Of a stretch of 42,745 nt of DNA, positions 1 to 6,410 are shown piece by piece. Every line of letters begins with the position of its first letter. Positions within the stretch are counted from its first letter, which is position 1. The notes under the pieces were generated by a model, which was given only the letters and a program-made list of their open reading frames with translations, was not told the origin of the DNA and made no database searches. This DNA is from a virus, in the IMG/VR virus record IMGVR_UViG_3300043399_000251, positions 1 to 42,745 of that record. One strand, given 5' to 3'. Position numbers and translations under genes: made by a program.

Positions 1-1
1 A

Positions 2-100
2 GAAGCACACGCAATTCTAGCCGAGATGATTGAAGATGACTTTATCCGAGAAACAGCCGAGTGGGAACTTGGCGAGATTGAATTGAGTAACCTATCGTGA
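2..100 (+). CDS. Partial hypothetical protein, C-terminal end only
   Basis: Thirty-two in-frame codons run from the left edge to a TGA at 98-100. The 5' end lies outside the window. The peptide is acidic (ends EIELSNLS). The stop overlaps the GTG start of the next gene (GTGA), so the two are probably translationally coupled in one rightward operon. No function can be assigned. Confidence 0.6.
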   Translation, partial: EAHAILAEMIEDDFIRETAEWELGEIELSNLS

Positions 101-300
101 AATACTTTGATGTGCCTGTAACAGTTGTAGCACAGGGAGAAACCCTAGAAGAAGCCCAATTAAATGTCTATAAATTTATGCCGTGGATACAAGATGACGG
201 AACTTGGAATGGTAGATTAGATAATCAGATTATTGACAGTTGGTATGTCAATAATGTAGACAACCAAGTGCTCGAAGCCAAGATGAGAGGTTTCGTGTAA
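97..300 (+). CDS. Small hypothetical protein, 67 aa
   Basis: The GTG start overlaps the stop of the gene before it and the TAA stop overlaps the next start as TAATG. This is the second gene of a rightward run of six small genes. The sequence begins MKYFDVPVTVVAQGE and contains a conserved-looking segment around WIQDDGTW. There is no signal peptide or membrane segment. Family unknown; the coupling to both neighbours is the main evidence that it is translated. Confidence 0.6.
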   Translation: MKYFDVPVTVVAQGETLEEAQLNVYKFMPWIQDDGTWNGRLDNQIIDSWYVNNVDNQVLEAKMRGFV

Positions 301-521
301 TGTCATTTAGAGAAGGACAAAATGTAGTTATAAGTAAGTTTTCTAACATAGCCTACTTCAAAAACAAATCAGGTAAACTTTGTCAGGCTCCTGTAAACAC
401 CGAAGGCGGTATTGACTTTCGTGAGGCTAGTATGGTAGACTACTTCTTTCTTACCACAGATGAACTAGAAGAGGCTTTTATGGCATTAGAAATTATGGAG
501 GAACAAGATGAAATACAGTAA
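300..521 (+). CDS. Small hypothetical protein, 73 aa
   Basis: The ATG at 300 overlaps the previous TAA by one base. The first half is basic and aromatic (EGQNVVISKFSNIAYF), the C-terminus strongly acidic (ELEEAFMALEIMEEQDEIQ). The last 14 bases overlap the next gene. No domain recognised. Confidence 0.6.
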   Translation: MSFREGQNVVISKFSNIAYFKNKSGKLCQAPVNTEGGIDFREASMVDYFFLTTDELEEAFMALEIMEEQDEIQ

Positions 522-840
522 AGACGACATTGGTATCTTTATCGCAGGTGCAAGTGAGAATAACTCAACAGAGCAGAGTTTCAAGATTTTAGAGTTCGCT
601 TCTGCTAATGGTATGGCAATAGATGATAATGAAATCCAACACGCTAAACTAGATTACCAAGATAATGATGACCTTCCAATTGACTTCTTTGAAGATTTAG
701 GTTATGCAGTTGAAGAAGCATTAGACTATTTAAATAATAACTGTTGTGAGAAGGGTGTAGCCTTTACTTTCCGAGATACGGATTTTGTCCTAATTTCAGG
801 AAATGGGCTTGACAATGCGTGGAAGGATTTGGTAGAATAG
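508..840 (+). CDS. Hypothetical acidic protein, 110 aa
   Basis: The ATG at 508 follows GGAGGAA within the previous gene, a good ribosome binding site. The protein is acidic and appears soluble, with a DNAWKDLVE C-terminus. Its last codons also carry the promoter of the next gene (TTGACA at 809, TAGAAT at 833). No family recognised. Confidence 0.6.
   Translation: MKYSKDDIGIFIAGASENNSTEQSFKILEFASANGMAIDDNEIQHAKLDYQDNDDLPIDFFEDLGYAVEEALDYLNNNCCEKGVAFTFRDTDFVLISGNGLDNAWKDLVE
809..838 (+). promoter_or_regulatory. Rightward promoter predicting a leaderless transcript
   Basis: TTGACA at 809-814 and TAGAAT at 833-838 are separated by 18 bp. The start codon of the next gene lies exactly 6 nt after the -10 hexamer, which places transcription start on the A of the ATG at 845. 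There is no Shine-Dalgarno in the six intervening bases (AGACCT). Confidence 0.6.
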
Positions 841-844
841 ACCT

Positions 845-1147
845 ATGACTAATTACATCTATCGCCAACGCTATGCCTATGTCACTATTGTAGAACGAGT
901 AGAACTTCCAGAGGGTCTTTCTGCACAAGAAGCATTTGACAACCACCGACCAACTTACGGAACAGACAACGACCTTGCTTTCTCTCATTATGCTAATGGT
1001 CAAGATGTTGAAATTGTAAGTGTTGAAACCGAAGGTGACGAAGAAGACGATTATGCCGTATGGTATTCAGACCAAGACGGAAACGACACAGAAGCAATTG
1101 ACCCAATGTTTGAAACTTGGTATCAGGAGAAACTCAAGGAGGAGTAA
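845..1147 (+). CDS. Hypothetical acidic protein, 100 aa, probably leaderless mRNA
   Basis: The ATG at 845 lies 6 nt behind a TAGAAT hexamer with a TTGACA further upstream, so the mRNA probably starts at the initiation codon. The protein has a beta-rich start (YIYRQRYAYVTIVERVELP) and a very acidic middle (TEGDEEDDYAVWY). It resembles no family I can name. The stop overlaps the next start as TAATG. Confidence 0.65.
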   Translation: MTNYIYRQRYAYVTIVERVELPEGLSAQEAFDNHRPTYGTDNDLAFSHYANGQDVEIVSVETEGDEEDDYAVWYSDQDGNDTEAIDPMFETWYQEKLKEE

Positions 1148-1398
1148 TGCCACAGAGCCGAGAAGAAAAGGCGGCGAATAAAATCGCAGACATCTTCGCA
1201 GATGAAAGGCTCAATGTGGTTCAGTTAGGTTACGACACTTCCCTGACTTTTACTCCAAACATAATCAACAAAATAAAAGGTTGGTTACATTGGCACGACC
1301 AAATTGCAGAAAGCGTTCATTTGCGTGATGATGGGGGAATGGATTTCATCGATGGTGATTATTTAGAATACATCAAACGGAATCGCAACAGATTATAA
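1147..1398 (+). CDS. Hypothetical protein, 83 aa
   Basis: The ATG at 1147 is preferred over an upstream in-frame ATG at 1117 because AAGGAGGAG lies just before it and it forms a TAATG overlap with the previous stop. The N-terminus (MPQSREEKAANKIADIFADE) looks helical and the C-terminus is basic. It is the last gene before the hairpin terminator at 1410. Function unknown. Confidence 0.6.
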   Translation: MPQSREEKAANKIADIFADERLNVVQLGYDTSLTFTPNIINKIKGWLHWHDQIAESVHLRDDGGMDFIDGDYLEYIKRNRNRL

Positions 1399-1409
1399 AA
1401 ACATGCAAC

Positions 1410-1435
1410 AGCTCCAGTGCGGATGCACTGGGGCT
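1410..1435 (+). terminator. Hairpin terminator of the first rightward operon
   Basis: An 11-bp stem (AGCTCCAGTGC with GCACTGGGGCT, one G-U pair) closes a GGAT loop 11 nt past the last stop codon. Only a short T tract (CTTT) follows, so termination may be partial. The non-coding origin-like region begins just after it. Confidence 0.7.
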
Positions 1436-1516
1436 TTGGCATACCCGCAAGCAGGGGGACCCCCACAAATTGTCGACAAATCCACATATATCCTTATTTA
1501 TCCTAATATACATAAG

Positions 1517-1644
1517 TTATCCACAACCTTATCCACAGACAAAATATGACAAAATAGGACAAATATTGAGTTATACACAAGGTTATCCACAGATATTAGG
1601 AACTTATACACATGTGGATAAAGTTATACACAGGGTTATACACA
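1517..1644. repeat. Left cluster of DnaA boxes
   Basis: Within 128 bp there are four perfect TTATCCACA boxes (1517-1525, 1529-1537, 1583-1591, and inverted at 1613-1621). Four boxes with one change, TTATACACA, lie at 1571-1579, 1604-1612, 1624-1632 and 1636-1644. A weaker inverted site (TGTGGAAAA) follows at 1649. The sites match the E. coli DnaA consensus rather than the TTGTCCACA form common in high-GC actinobacteria. Confidence 0.8.
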
Positions 1645-1691
1645 ACCTGTGGAAAAAATTTATCAAAAATTTATTATTCATTTAAAAAAAG

Positions 1692-2020
1692 ATTACGATG
1701 GACTCAAAAAATCACGGGGAACTTTTTTCAGGAATAGATTACGAAGGGCTTAAAAAATCACGGGGAGTTTAGATAGATGTTTAATACTGATATATATAGT
1801 AATAATAGCTTAGCTTCAAACCTCCCCAAAATATCTTAAAATCTAGAATATTTATGTATGTTTAAATATAAATACATTACGAATATCTCAAAATATCACA
1901 GAAATATGGGGAAATTTTCACTGTTTAAATAGGGTTATATAAGGATATATAAGGATATGTAGGTAAGGATATAAGTATATATGTCGATAAATAGATATTA
2001 CGATGGGGGCTGGAAATCAC
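1692..2020 (+). repeat. Four iteron-like repeats, ATTACGA-N12-ATCAC
   Basis: Copies lie at 1692-1715, 1738-1761, 1876-1899 and 1997-2020. All are exactly 24 bp and in the same orientation, with ATTACGA and ATCAC conserved and a variable 12-bp middle. The first three share CT[CT]AAAA before ATCAC, and the first two extend into CGGGGA. Start-to-start distances are 46, 138 (three times 46) and 121 bp. They are not palindromic, which fits iterons bound by a replication initiator or regulator. Confidence 0.65.
1941..1972 (+). repeat. AAGGATAT direct repeats in an AT-rich segment
   Basis: AAGGATAT occurs at 1941-1948, 1951-1958 and 1965-1972, with an inverted copy at 1488-1495 near the start of the DnaA-box cluster. 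The segment could be the duplex-unwinding element of the origin, judged from composition only. Confidence 0.45.
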
Positions 2021-2082
2021 CAATTACTCATATATCAATATATTTTTAACTTATTAGACATTTATTCAAAGTTATTACTAAG

Positions 2083-2113
2083 TTATCCACAGGTTGGGGG
2101 TACTTGTGGATAA
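2083..2113. repeat. Right pair of inverted DnaA boxes
   Basis: TTATCCACA at 2083-2091 and its reverse complement at 2105-2113 face each other across 13 bp. The pair lies 35 bp upstream of the promoter of the proteasome-like gene, so DnaA binding here could also affect that promoter. Confidence 0.7.
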
Positions 2114-2147
2114 CTTTTCTGATATTAAAATAGGACATATCAGACAT

Positions 2148-2176
2148 TTGACTTGTAGTCAATCTTCTGATAGAAT
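2148..2176 (+). promoter_or_regulatory. Promoter of the proteasome-like gene
   Basis: TTGACT at 2148-2153 and TAGAAT at 2171-2176 are spaced by 17 bp. The start codon of the downstream gene is 31 nt beyond, with GGAG at 2196-2199 as ribosome binding site. The promoter stands alone and serves one gene. Confidence 0.7.
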
Positions 2177-2206
2177 TGGCTATGTCAAGAGATATGGAGA
2201 TTATAT

Positions 2207-2743
2207 ATGACATGTATTGCAGTATTAAAACAAGATGATTCTTTATATATGGCTGGTGATAGAGCTGTAAGTAATGATAGTGAAATCAACTTCCTATCCA
2301 CCCCGAAAGTTTGGAAAGCAGGAGCGTATCTCTTTGGATATGCTGGTCATCTCTCTGCATTAACTCTATATCATACCTTTAATCCTCCACAACCCCCGAG
2401 GGGCTTGTATGGAGAAGAACTAGACAAGTTTATGTATAACAAGTTTCTAGGATATATGGCAGACTTCTACGATAAGCGTAGCATTAAGACAGATGGTCTG
2501 GATTTACTCATAGCGGTTAGAGACCGCATTTACGAACATTCTACAGACAACATGTCTTTGTATTCCTACGACACGGATTACAATGCAATTGGAACAGGTT
2601 CGCCATATGTTATGGCAAGTCTTTTCTCTACCGCCGACTTCGAGCTTTCTGGGCGAGAGCGTATCAAACTTGCTGTAGAATCTGCCTGTAAATTTTCGCC
2701 TTCTTGTGGCGGAAAAGTAGATGTTATTTCTGTAAAAATCTGA
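2207..2743 (+). CDS. Proteasome beta / HslV-like Ntn-hydrolase
   Basis: This 178-aa protein looks like a self-compartmentalising threonine protease of the proteasome beta/HslV superfamily. After removal of Met1 the N-terminus is Thr-Cys-Ile-Ala. Counting that Thr as residue 1, Asp falls at 17 (in MAGDR) and Lys at 33 (in STPKVW), exactly the catalytic triad spacing of the family. A GYAG segment near 45, the AIGTGSPYVMASL block (about 127-139) and a C-terminal GGKVDVISV strand match family landmarks. There is no propeptide, as in HslV. No HslU/ClpX-like unfoldase is encoded in the window, so the ring might use a host ATPase or act alone. The gene has its own promoter beside the origin region. 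A plain Ntn-hydrolase with another substrate cannot be excluded. Confidence 0.82.
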   Translation: MTCIAVLKQDDSLYMAGDRAVSNDSEINFLSTPKVWKAGAYLFGYAGHLSALTLYHTFNPPQPPRGLYGEELDKFMYNKFLGYMADFYDKRSIKTDGLDLLIAVRDRIYEHSTDNMSLYSYDTDYNAIGTGSPYVMASLFSTADFELSGRERIKLAVESACKFSPSCGGKVDVISVKI

Positions 2744-2781
2744 TAAATTATCCATTTATTTTTAGATTTTTTATCAGATTT
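2736..2781. terminator. Bidirectional hairpin between convergent genes
   Basis: A 12-bp inverted repeat (AAATCTGATAAA at 2736-2747 and TTTATCAGATTT at 2770-2781) spans the stop codon of the proteasome-like gene. Flanking A and T tracts allow use in both directions. It ends the rightward transcript and could also stop the long leftward transcript. The rest of the gap to 2928 is very AT-rich with repeated TTTAGATTTT and holds no gene. Confidence 0.6.
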
Positions 2782-2928
2782 ATTTTTAAATTATTTTCAA
2801 ATTTTATTTGAATTTTTAATTAGATTTTTATTTAGAATTTTCTTTAGATTTTAATTCAATTTCTATCTTGCTTACCTTATATAAAAGAAAGATAATTGCA
2901 AAGTTTTGTAATAAGTCAAAGTATTCCA

Positions 2929-3498
2929 TTATTCATCTCCGTCTAATAGTTTTATGGTTGAACAGGGATAGTTTATATACCCTGCATCTTCATCTTGTTC
3001 ATTACTGCATCCCTGACAAATAATCCAAGTTCCTAAATCATCAATATCTATTGGATTGTGATATTCACGGATACGCTGGATAGATTGTTCTGCTCTTCCA
3101 AATTCATTAGCTAGAACTCTTAGGTAGTCGGTATCAATAGACATAGCGTCTACCCCACCCTCCTGACATTCGCAGTTGTATCCGTCTGCTTCGATAGAAG
3201 CCAATAGGTCTATGCTATTATGTTTATATGTTGACCCTGCTGCATGAGGAAATAGTGGTTCATATGTTTTTCTAAAAATCTCGGACTTACAAGGATAGAA
3301 CTCACCGTTAATTCCCTTAATAATCCAGTCACCTAACCTAGCAGTCATGTAGCCCTCTATAGTTCTAATTACCATGTTATCTCCATCCATCCAGACGGCA
3401 TCAATATCATAACCGTCAAAATGGTCTGAGATTTCATCCCAGTTATCTCCCCTAAACTGCACAGCATCTATTTCTATAGGTTTCTTATAAAACTTCAT
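2929..3498 (-). CDS. Phage protein with MKFYKKP N-terminal domain and Cys-containing tail
   Basis: The start at 3498 (MKFYKKPIEIDAVQF) is preferred over an upstream GTG because this motif opens a common phage protein family whose first domain ends with GDWIIKG..GEFYPCK..IFRKTYEPL (about residues 60-85). The C-terminal part has a CQGC pair followed by INYPCSTIKLL, which recurs in the gene at 4359-4664. It is the last gene of the leftward block, ending at the AT-rich convergent gap. The biochemical role of the family is unknown to me. Confidence 0.7.
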   Translation of the reverse strand: MKFYKKPIEIDAVQFRGDNWDEISDHFDGYDIDAVWMDGDNMVIRTIEGYMTARLGDWIIKGINGEFYPCKSEIFRKTYEPLFPHAAGSTYKHNSIDLLASIEADGYNCECQEGGVDAMSIDTDYLRVLANEFGRAEQSIQRIREYHNPIDIDDLGTWIICQGCSNEQDEDAGYINYPCSTIKLLDGDE

Positions 3499-4006
3499 TA
3501 TTTTCACATCCACAATTATCTAAAATAGTATCACAATCCGTACAGGTAGTATGCATCCACCCACAATCAGAAACAGTTCTATCAAAGTCTTGATTTAGAT
3601 GCTCACATTTTAACAGTGGATTTGAAACCAATGATAAAGATACTATAGTGGCATTATCTATAGTTTTTACCTTATTTGTAGTAATATCAACATCTTGTTG
3701 TTGGTCAATGGCTGTTTGTCTATCTTTATTTACTGCATCCTGCTCACCGTCTAACTGAAGACGAATCAGTTCCGCAATGTAGAACCCATAGAATGGAGTT
3801 CCTTCATCTTGCCTATCAAAATATTCAGCAAGTTCACGCACACGCTTGACAGCATCTGCTACTTCATAGTGGTCTCTAACATTAGGACAAGACTTATAGT
3901 CAAAAGAGCAAAACAAATTCTTACAATACGAAGTATGAAGACCCTGCTGGTATCCTGCCAAAAAAACCCGTGTCCATTTATCTTTACGCTCTTTATAAAA
4001 CTTCAT
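3485..4006 (-). CDS. Hypothetical cysteine-rich protein, 173 aa
   Basis: The ATG at 4006 overlaps the stop of the previous gene as TAATG. The middle contains YFDRQDEGTPFYGFYIAELI. The C-terminus has several Cys and His residues (KCEHL, HTTCTDCDTIL, CGCENN) that could bind zinc. Family not recognised. Confidence 0.6.
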   Translation of the reverse strand: MKFYKERKDKWTRVFLAGYQQGLHTSYCKNLFCSFDYKSCPNVRDHYEVADAVKRVRELAEYFDRQDEGTPFYGFYIAELIRLQLDGEQDAVNKDRQTAIDQQQDVDITTNKVKTIDNATIVSLSLVSNPLLKCEHLNQDFDRTVSDCGWMHTTCTDCDTILDNCGCENNEVL

Positions 4007-4359
4007 TAAGATTCCTTGTCTAACATGCCTAATTCAACCTCTAGTTTACGCATTTCATTTAATGCTTTGCGTTGCTCTAATCTATCTTTAACTCTAGGAA
4101 ATAGGGCTGCATCAGCACCTTTAGTTATATTAACTTTAACGGTATTTTCTTCTCTTCTCCAATGAATATAGGATTTAATATAGACTGCAGCATAGGCTAG
4201 AGCCATTACGATAAACCCATATTGCTTTGTAGCTAGTGCATAGGCAATCCAGATACATTCATTTACCAATAGGATTAACCAACCCCATACTGTCTTTTTA
4301 CCGACAAAGAACATGCCTGTAACGCCGATGGCTGCTAATACCCAAGACCAAAGTTCCAT
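4006..4359 (-). CDS. Small membrane protein, 117 aa
   Basis: The ATG at 4359 is chosen over a GTG at 4371 because it follows GGAG and makes a TAATG overlap with the previous stop. Two to three hydrophobic helices fill residues 3-65 (WSWVLAAIGVTGMFFVG, WGWLILLVNECIWIAYAL, YGFIVMALAYAAVYI). A charged cytoplasmic-looking tail follows. The helices resemble the repeating unit of PnuC-type transporters and small phage membrane proteins, but it is too short for a full PnuC. Role unknown. Confidence 0.6.
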   Translation of the reverse strand: MELWSWVLAAIGVTGMFFVGKKTVWGWLILLVNECIWIAYALATKQYGFIVMALAYAAVYIKSYIHWRREENTVKVNITKGADAALFPRVKDRLEQRKALNEMRKLEVELGMLDKES

Positions 4360-4664
4360 TATCTCCAGCACCTTTCACATCCACGATATACACCATGAGC
4401 ACAGTATCCTAATTCAATTAAAGAGATAATTGTTTCGCATGGATACTCAATATATATAGGCTCTTCTATAAGTGGGTCAACGGCAATATTAGCCAGATAA
4501 GTACAATGCTCACAGGCTGTATCGTCATATGGTCCGTTTACTTCTTTGTGAAGTTCCTTTATTTTACTAATCTTTTCAGACATACTGCCTAAATCAGCCA
4601 TGACACTATCTACAAACTCTACATTTAAAGAGTTATATTTACGACTATCACATTGGTTACACAT
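4359..4664 (-). CDS. Small Cys-rich protein sharing the YPCxTI module, 101 aa
   Basis: The start overlaps the previous stop as TAATG. It opens with MCNQCDSRKYNSL and carries CEHC in the middle, IEYPCETIISL, then CAHGVYRGCERC at the end, enough ligands for one or two zinc sites. The CxxC plus YPCxTI segment is shared with the C-terminus of the gene at 2929-3498, suggesting a duplicated module. No known domain assigned. Confidence 0.6.
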   Translation of the reverse strand: MCNQCDSRKYNSLNVEFVDSVMADLGSMSEKISKIKELHKEVNGPYDDTACEHCTYLANIAVDPLIEEPIYIEYPCETIISLIELGYCAHGVYRGCERCWR

Positions 4665-4828
4665 TATAGTTGTTCCTCAATCCAGCGTTTCTTTTCTCTA
4701 CGCTCTCGTTTGTGGGTACGCTTTTTAATAGCCTTTACCACCCCAGCACGACTTAGATAAGTTAAATACTTACGACCCCAACGGCTGTAAGCATCTTGTT
4801 CATCTCCGTCTTTAGCTATCCGCTTCAT
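4664..4828 (-). CDS. Small basic phage protein, 54 aa
   Basis: A short reading frame from ATG 4828 to TAA 4664. The protein (MKRIAKDGDEQDAYSRW then a run ending KRTHKRERREKKRW) is highly basic. It resembles small basic proteins common in actinobacteriophages, where SHK/THK..ERRE is conserved. It overlaps the upstream gene by 17 bp and the next start as TAATG. It may bind nucleic acid, judged only from charge. Confidence 0.65.
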   Translation of the reverse strand: MKRIAKDGDEQDAYSRWGRKYLTYLSRAGVVKAIKKRTHKRERREKKRWIEEQL

Positions 4829-5018
4829 TTTCTTTTACGACTTCTTCACGCTCATAGAATCCGAACATATGTAGCATAACCTTTTCACGGATATACTCCA
4901 GTTCTTCAACCTGAAGTGGTCTGCCTAGACCCTCTTCACTCTTTTTAACTAAATCGTTAAACATTTCTACTGCTTCATCAGCCAACTGCTGCGAAGTCTT
5001 TTCTGTATCATTTTCCAT
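4812..5018 (-). CDS. Hypothetical helical protein, 68 aa
   Basis: A short acidic, mostly helical protein with no cysteines. It overlaps both neighbours by 11-17 bp, as do many genes of this operon. No family recognised. Confidence 0.55.
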   Translation of the reverse strand: MENDTEKTSQQLADEAVEMFNDLVKKSEEGLGRPLQVEELEYIREKVMLHMFGFYEREEVVKENEADS

Positions 5019-5373
5019 CTTCTAAAAACCTATCTATTTCTTCAAACATTTTATCAGAGTCAATTGCCCCAAACCTAAACTTAAGGGCTTCGACAAGGTA
5101 CTTTTGAGTTACGGCTAGGTGTCCTTCCATGGCATCTTGTAGGCTAGTATATCTTTCCATATAGATATCCTCACCTATGCTATTGAAAACCAAAGTCTCA
5201 AAAACATATGGATTTCCTTCATCGTCTGTGCCATGTCTCATGCCTAACCAGACTGTGGAAATCATAATTCCATCGATATCAGATTTGCCAATAATTCTAG
5301 TGTCGCTTTCAAATCTTTCAGCCCACTGTGTATATGAAATTGGAAAACCATGCATATCGAAATACTTACTCAT
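5008..5373 (-). CDS. Conserved-type phage hypothetical protein, 121 aa
   Basis: A soluble protein with the segments ISTVWLGMRHG, YVFETLVF and EGHLAVTQKYL. This combination recalls a widespread phage family with ISTVWLG..H and FETMVF motifs, to which I cannot attach a function. The start overlaps the end of the small coiled-coil gene just upstream. Confidence 0.65.
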   Translation of the reverse strand: MSKYFDMHGFPISYTQWAERFESDTRIIGKSDIDGIMISTVWLGMRHGTDDEGNPYVFETLVFNSIGEDIYMERYTSLQDAMEGHLAVTQKYLVEALKFRFGAIDSDKMFEEIDRFLEDGK

Positions 5374-5500
5374 CTGAGTCTGACTCTTCTTCCTGAAGTT
5401 TATCCTGTAGTTTCTTAAGCTTAGCCTTAGTCCACTCTAGGTCTTTTTCTAACTTTTCAATCTTATTTTGGTAATAAGTCTCTGTTGCATATGTAAACAT
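5366..5500 (-). CDS. Small coiled-coil protein, 44 aa
   Basis: The ATG at 5500 forms a TAATG overlap with the end of the phosphatase gene. The TAA at 5366 overlaps the next start. The product (MFTYATETYYQNKIEKLEK and on) is one long charged amphipathic helix ending EESDSDE. The double overlap supports translation. Confidence 0.55.
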   Translation of the reverse strand: MFTYATETYYQNKIEKLEKDLEWTKAKLKKLQDKLQEEESDSDE

Positions 5501-5922
5501 TAAAAATTTCCTTCCGCTACTTGAAAACATGTAAGACCTAGCTCACGCCACATCTTAACTACTCTATCTCTATCGTCAAACACACCTACTACATCGTAGC
5601 TAAACTTGATGTGTTTGTCATAAATCTCACGCTTTACAATATCGTCTGAACGATTATCTCCAGCCTTACGCATAAGAAGTTTAACAAATGGTGGGCAGTG
5701 CTCTACAAGCCATCTATATGATTCGTTAAAACAAGAGTCTTCTCTTCCAGAAACAAATATAATTTTGTGTCCAGATTCCCACAAACACTTAATTACATTG
5801 ATTACTTCTTTGTTTGGTAAGTCTGTATGAACCAATGTATAGTCAAATGGGTCTCTTCCCACCTTTGGGTCTCTAATTGCTACTGTTCCATCAATATCAA
5901 CAATTATAGTCTTTTTAAACAT
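5500..5922 (-). CDS. Polynucleotide 3'-phosphatase, HAD family (PseT C-terminal type)
   Basis: A 140-aa HAD-superfamily phosphatase resembling the 3'-phosphatase half of T4 polynucleotide kinase (PseT). Motif I DIDGT lies at 9-13 (nucleophile Asp9, acid/base Asp11), SGRE at 58-61 is motif II, the MRKAGDNRSDDIVK stretch holds the motif III lysine, and VFDDR at 114-118 is motif IV. The order DPFDY..DLPN..V..MRW-like spacing and the ending GLTCFQVAEGNF match phage PNKP enzymes. The kinase P-loop domain is absent, so it should remove 3'-phosphates from nucleic acid ends without phosphorylating 5' ends. It may repair RNA or DNA nicks; no ligase was seen in the window. Confidence 0.82.
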   Translation of the reverse strand: MFKKTIIVDIDGTVAIRDPKVGRDPFDYTLVHTDLPNKEVINVIKCLWESGHKIIFVSGREDSCFNESYRWLVEHCPPFVKLLMRKAGDNRSDDIVKREIYDKHIKFSYDVVGVFDDRDRVVKMWRELGLTCFQVAEGNF

Positions 5923-6089
5923 TACTGCCCCTTCTTATGACATTCGCATATACACTCTTGTGTAATTTGATTCCAGTCAAGGTACATCTTTCTACAGTCA
6001 GTATGATGCCCTGTAATACACCACCCAAATCTCATATTATTCTTCTTTGCGTTCGGGTTAATTCTCTCTTGACTTTTCTTTTTCGGCAT
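5922..6089 (-). CDS. Small Cys/His-rich protein, 55 aa
   Basis: The reading frame starts at ATG 6089, with AAGGA 8 nt upstream, and its TAA overlaps the phosphatase start as TAATG. The basic N-terminus (MPKKKSQERINPNAKK) is followed by CITGHHTDCRK and CICECHKKGQ, likely a small zinc-binding fold. Function unknown. Confidence 0.6.
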   Translation of the reverse strand: MPKKKSQERINPNAKKNNMRFGWCITGHHTDCRKMYLDWNQITQECICECHKKGQ

Positions 6090-6228
6090 ATATTTCCTTA
6101 GCTTTATCTTGTACTAGGAGTAAAGCATACACGAAACCTTCAATAAAGTCAAGTGAGTCTTTAGTATTTTTTGATGTCCTGTCAATTAGCTGCTGTGCAT
6201 AGTTGACTATTCTAGCCATATCATTCAT
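6058..6228 (-). CDS. Small helical protein, 56 aa
   Basis: ATG 6228 makes a TAATG overlap with the upstream stop. The product (MNDMARIVNYAQQLIDR and on) is a predicted helical hairpin with no cysteines. Its 3' end overlaps the next gene by 32 bp. No family recognised. Confidence 0.55.
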   Translation of the reverse strand: MNDMARIVNYAQQLIDRTSKNTKDSLDFIEGFVYALLLVQDKAKEIYAEKEKSREN

Positions 6229-6410
6229 TATTTAAAATATCTTCCATCTTGGATTTTGTCAATATAGAACTCTGCCTCATTACATCCCCCTGTATGAGTC
6301 CAAGTCCACCCACTATTATAAGCACCATCTTCTTCAGAATAGACAATCCAGAGATATTTCTTTTGCCAAATCTTTCTATATGTTGCCTTAAACACTACAT
6401 ACTTAATCAT
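6228..6410 (-). CDS. Small aromatic-rich hypothetical protein, 60 aa
   Basis: The product has many Tyr and Trp residues (IWQKKYLWIVYSEEDGAY, GWTWTHTGGCNEAEFYI) and looks beta-rich. It overlaps the upstream gene by 8 bp. It could be a small protein-interaction module, but nothing identifies it. Confidence 0.55.
   Translation of the reverse strand: MIKYVVFKATYRKIWQKKYLWIVYSEEDGAYNSGWTWTHTGGCNEAEFYIDKIQDGRYFK

Larger units (their letters stand above)
1436..2147. other. Putative replication origin / control region (non-coding)
   Basis: No convincing gene lies here. The stretch is very AT-rich and holds two clusters of DnaA boxes. Perfect TTATCCACA occurs at 1517, 1529, 1583 and 2083 on the plus strand, and at 1613-1621 and 2105-2113 on the minus strand. 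One-mismatch TTATACACA occurs at 1571, 1604, 1624 and 1636. Between the clusters lie four 24-bp iteron-like repeats and direct AAGGATAT repeats (1941, 1951, 1965; an inverted copy at 1488). DnaA boxes plus iterons plus an AT-rich segment is the classic arrangement of a bacterial or plasmid origin. That the phage uses it to recruit host DnaA is inference. Confidence 0.7.

Noticed and set aside
1470-1685. A 71-aa rightward frame in the origin region (repeated YPQ-type residues)
   Set aside because: It is a translation of the DnaA boxes; no ribosome binding site or homologous look, and the repeat structure explains it.
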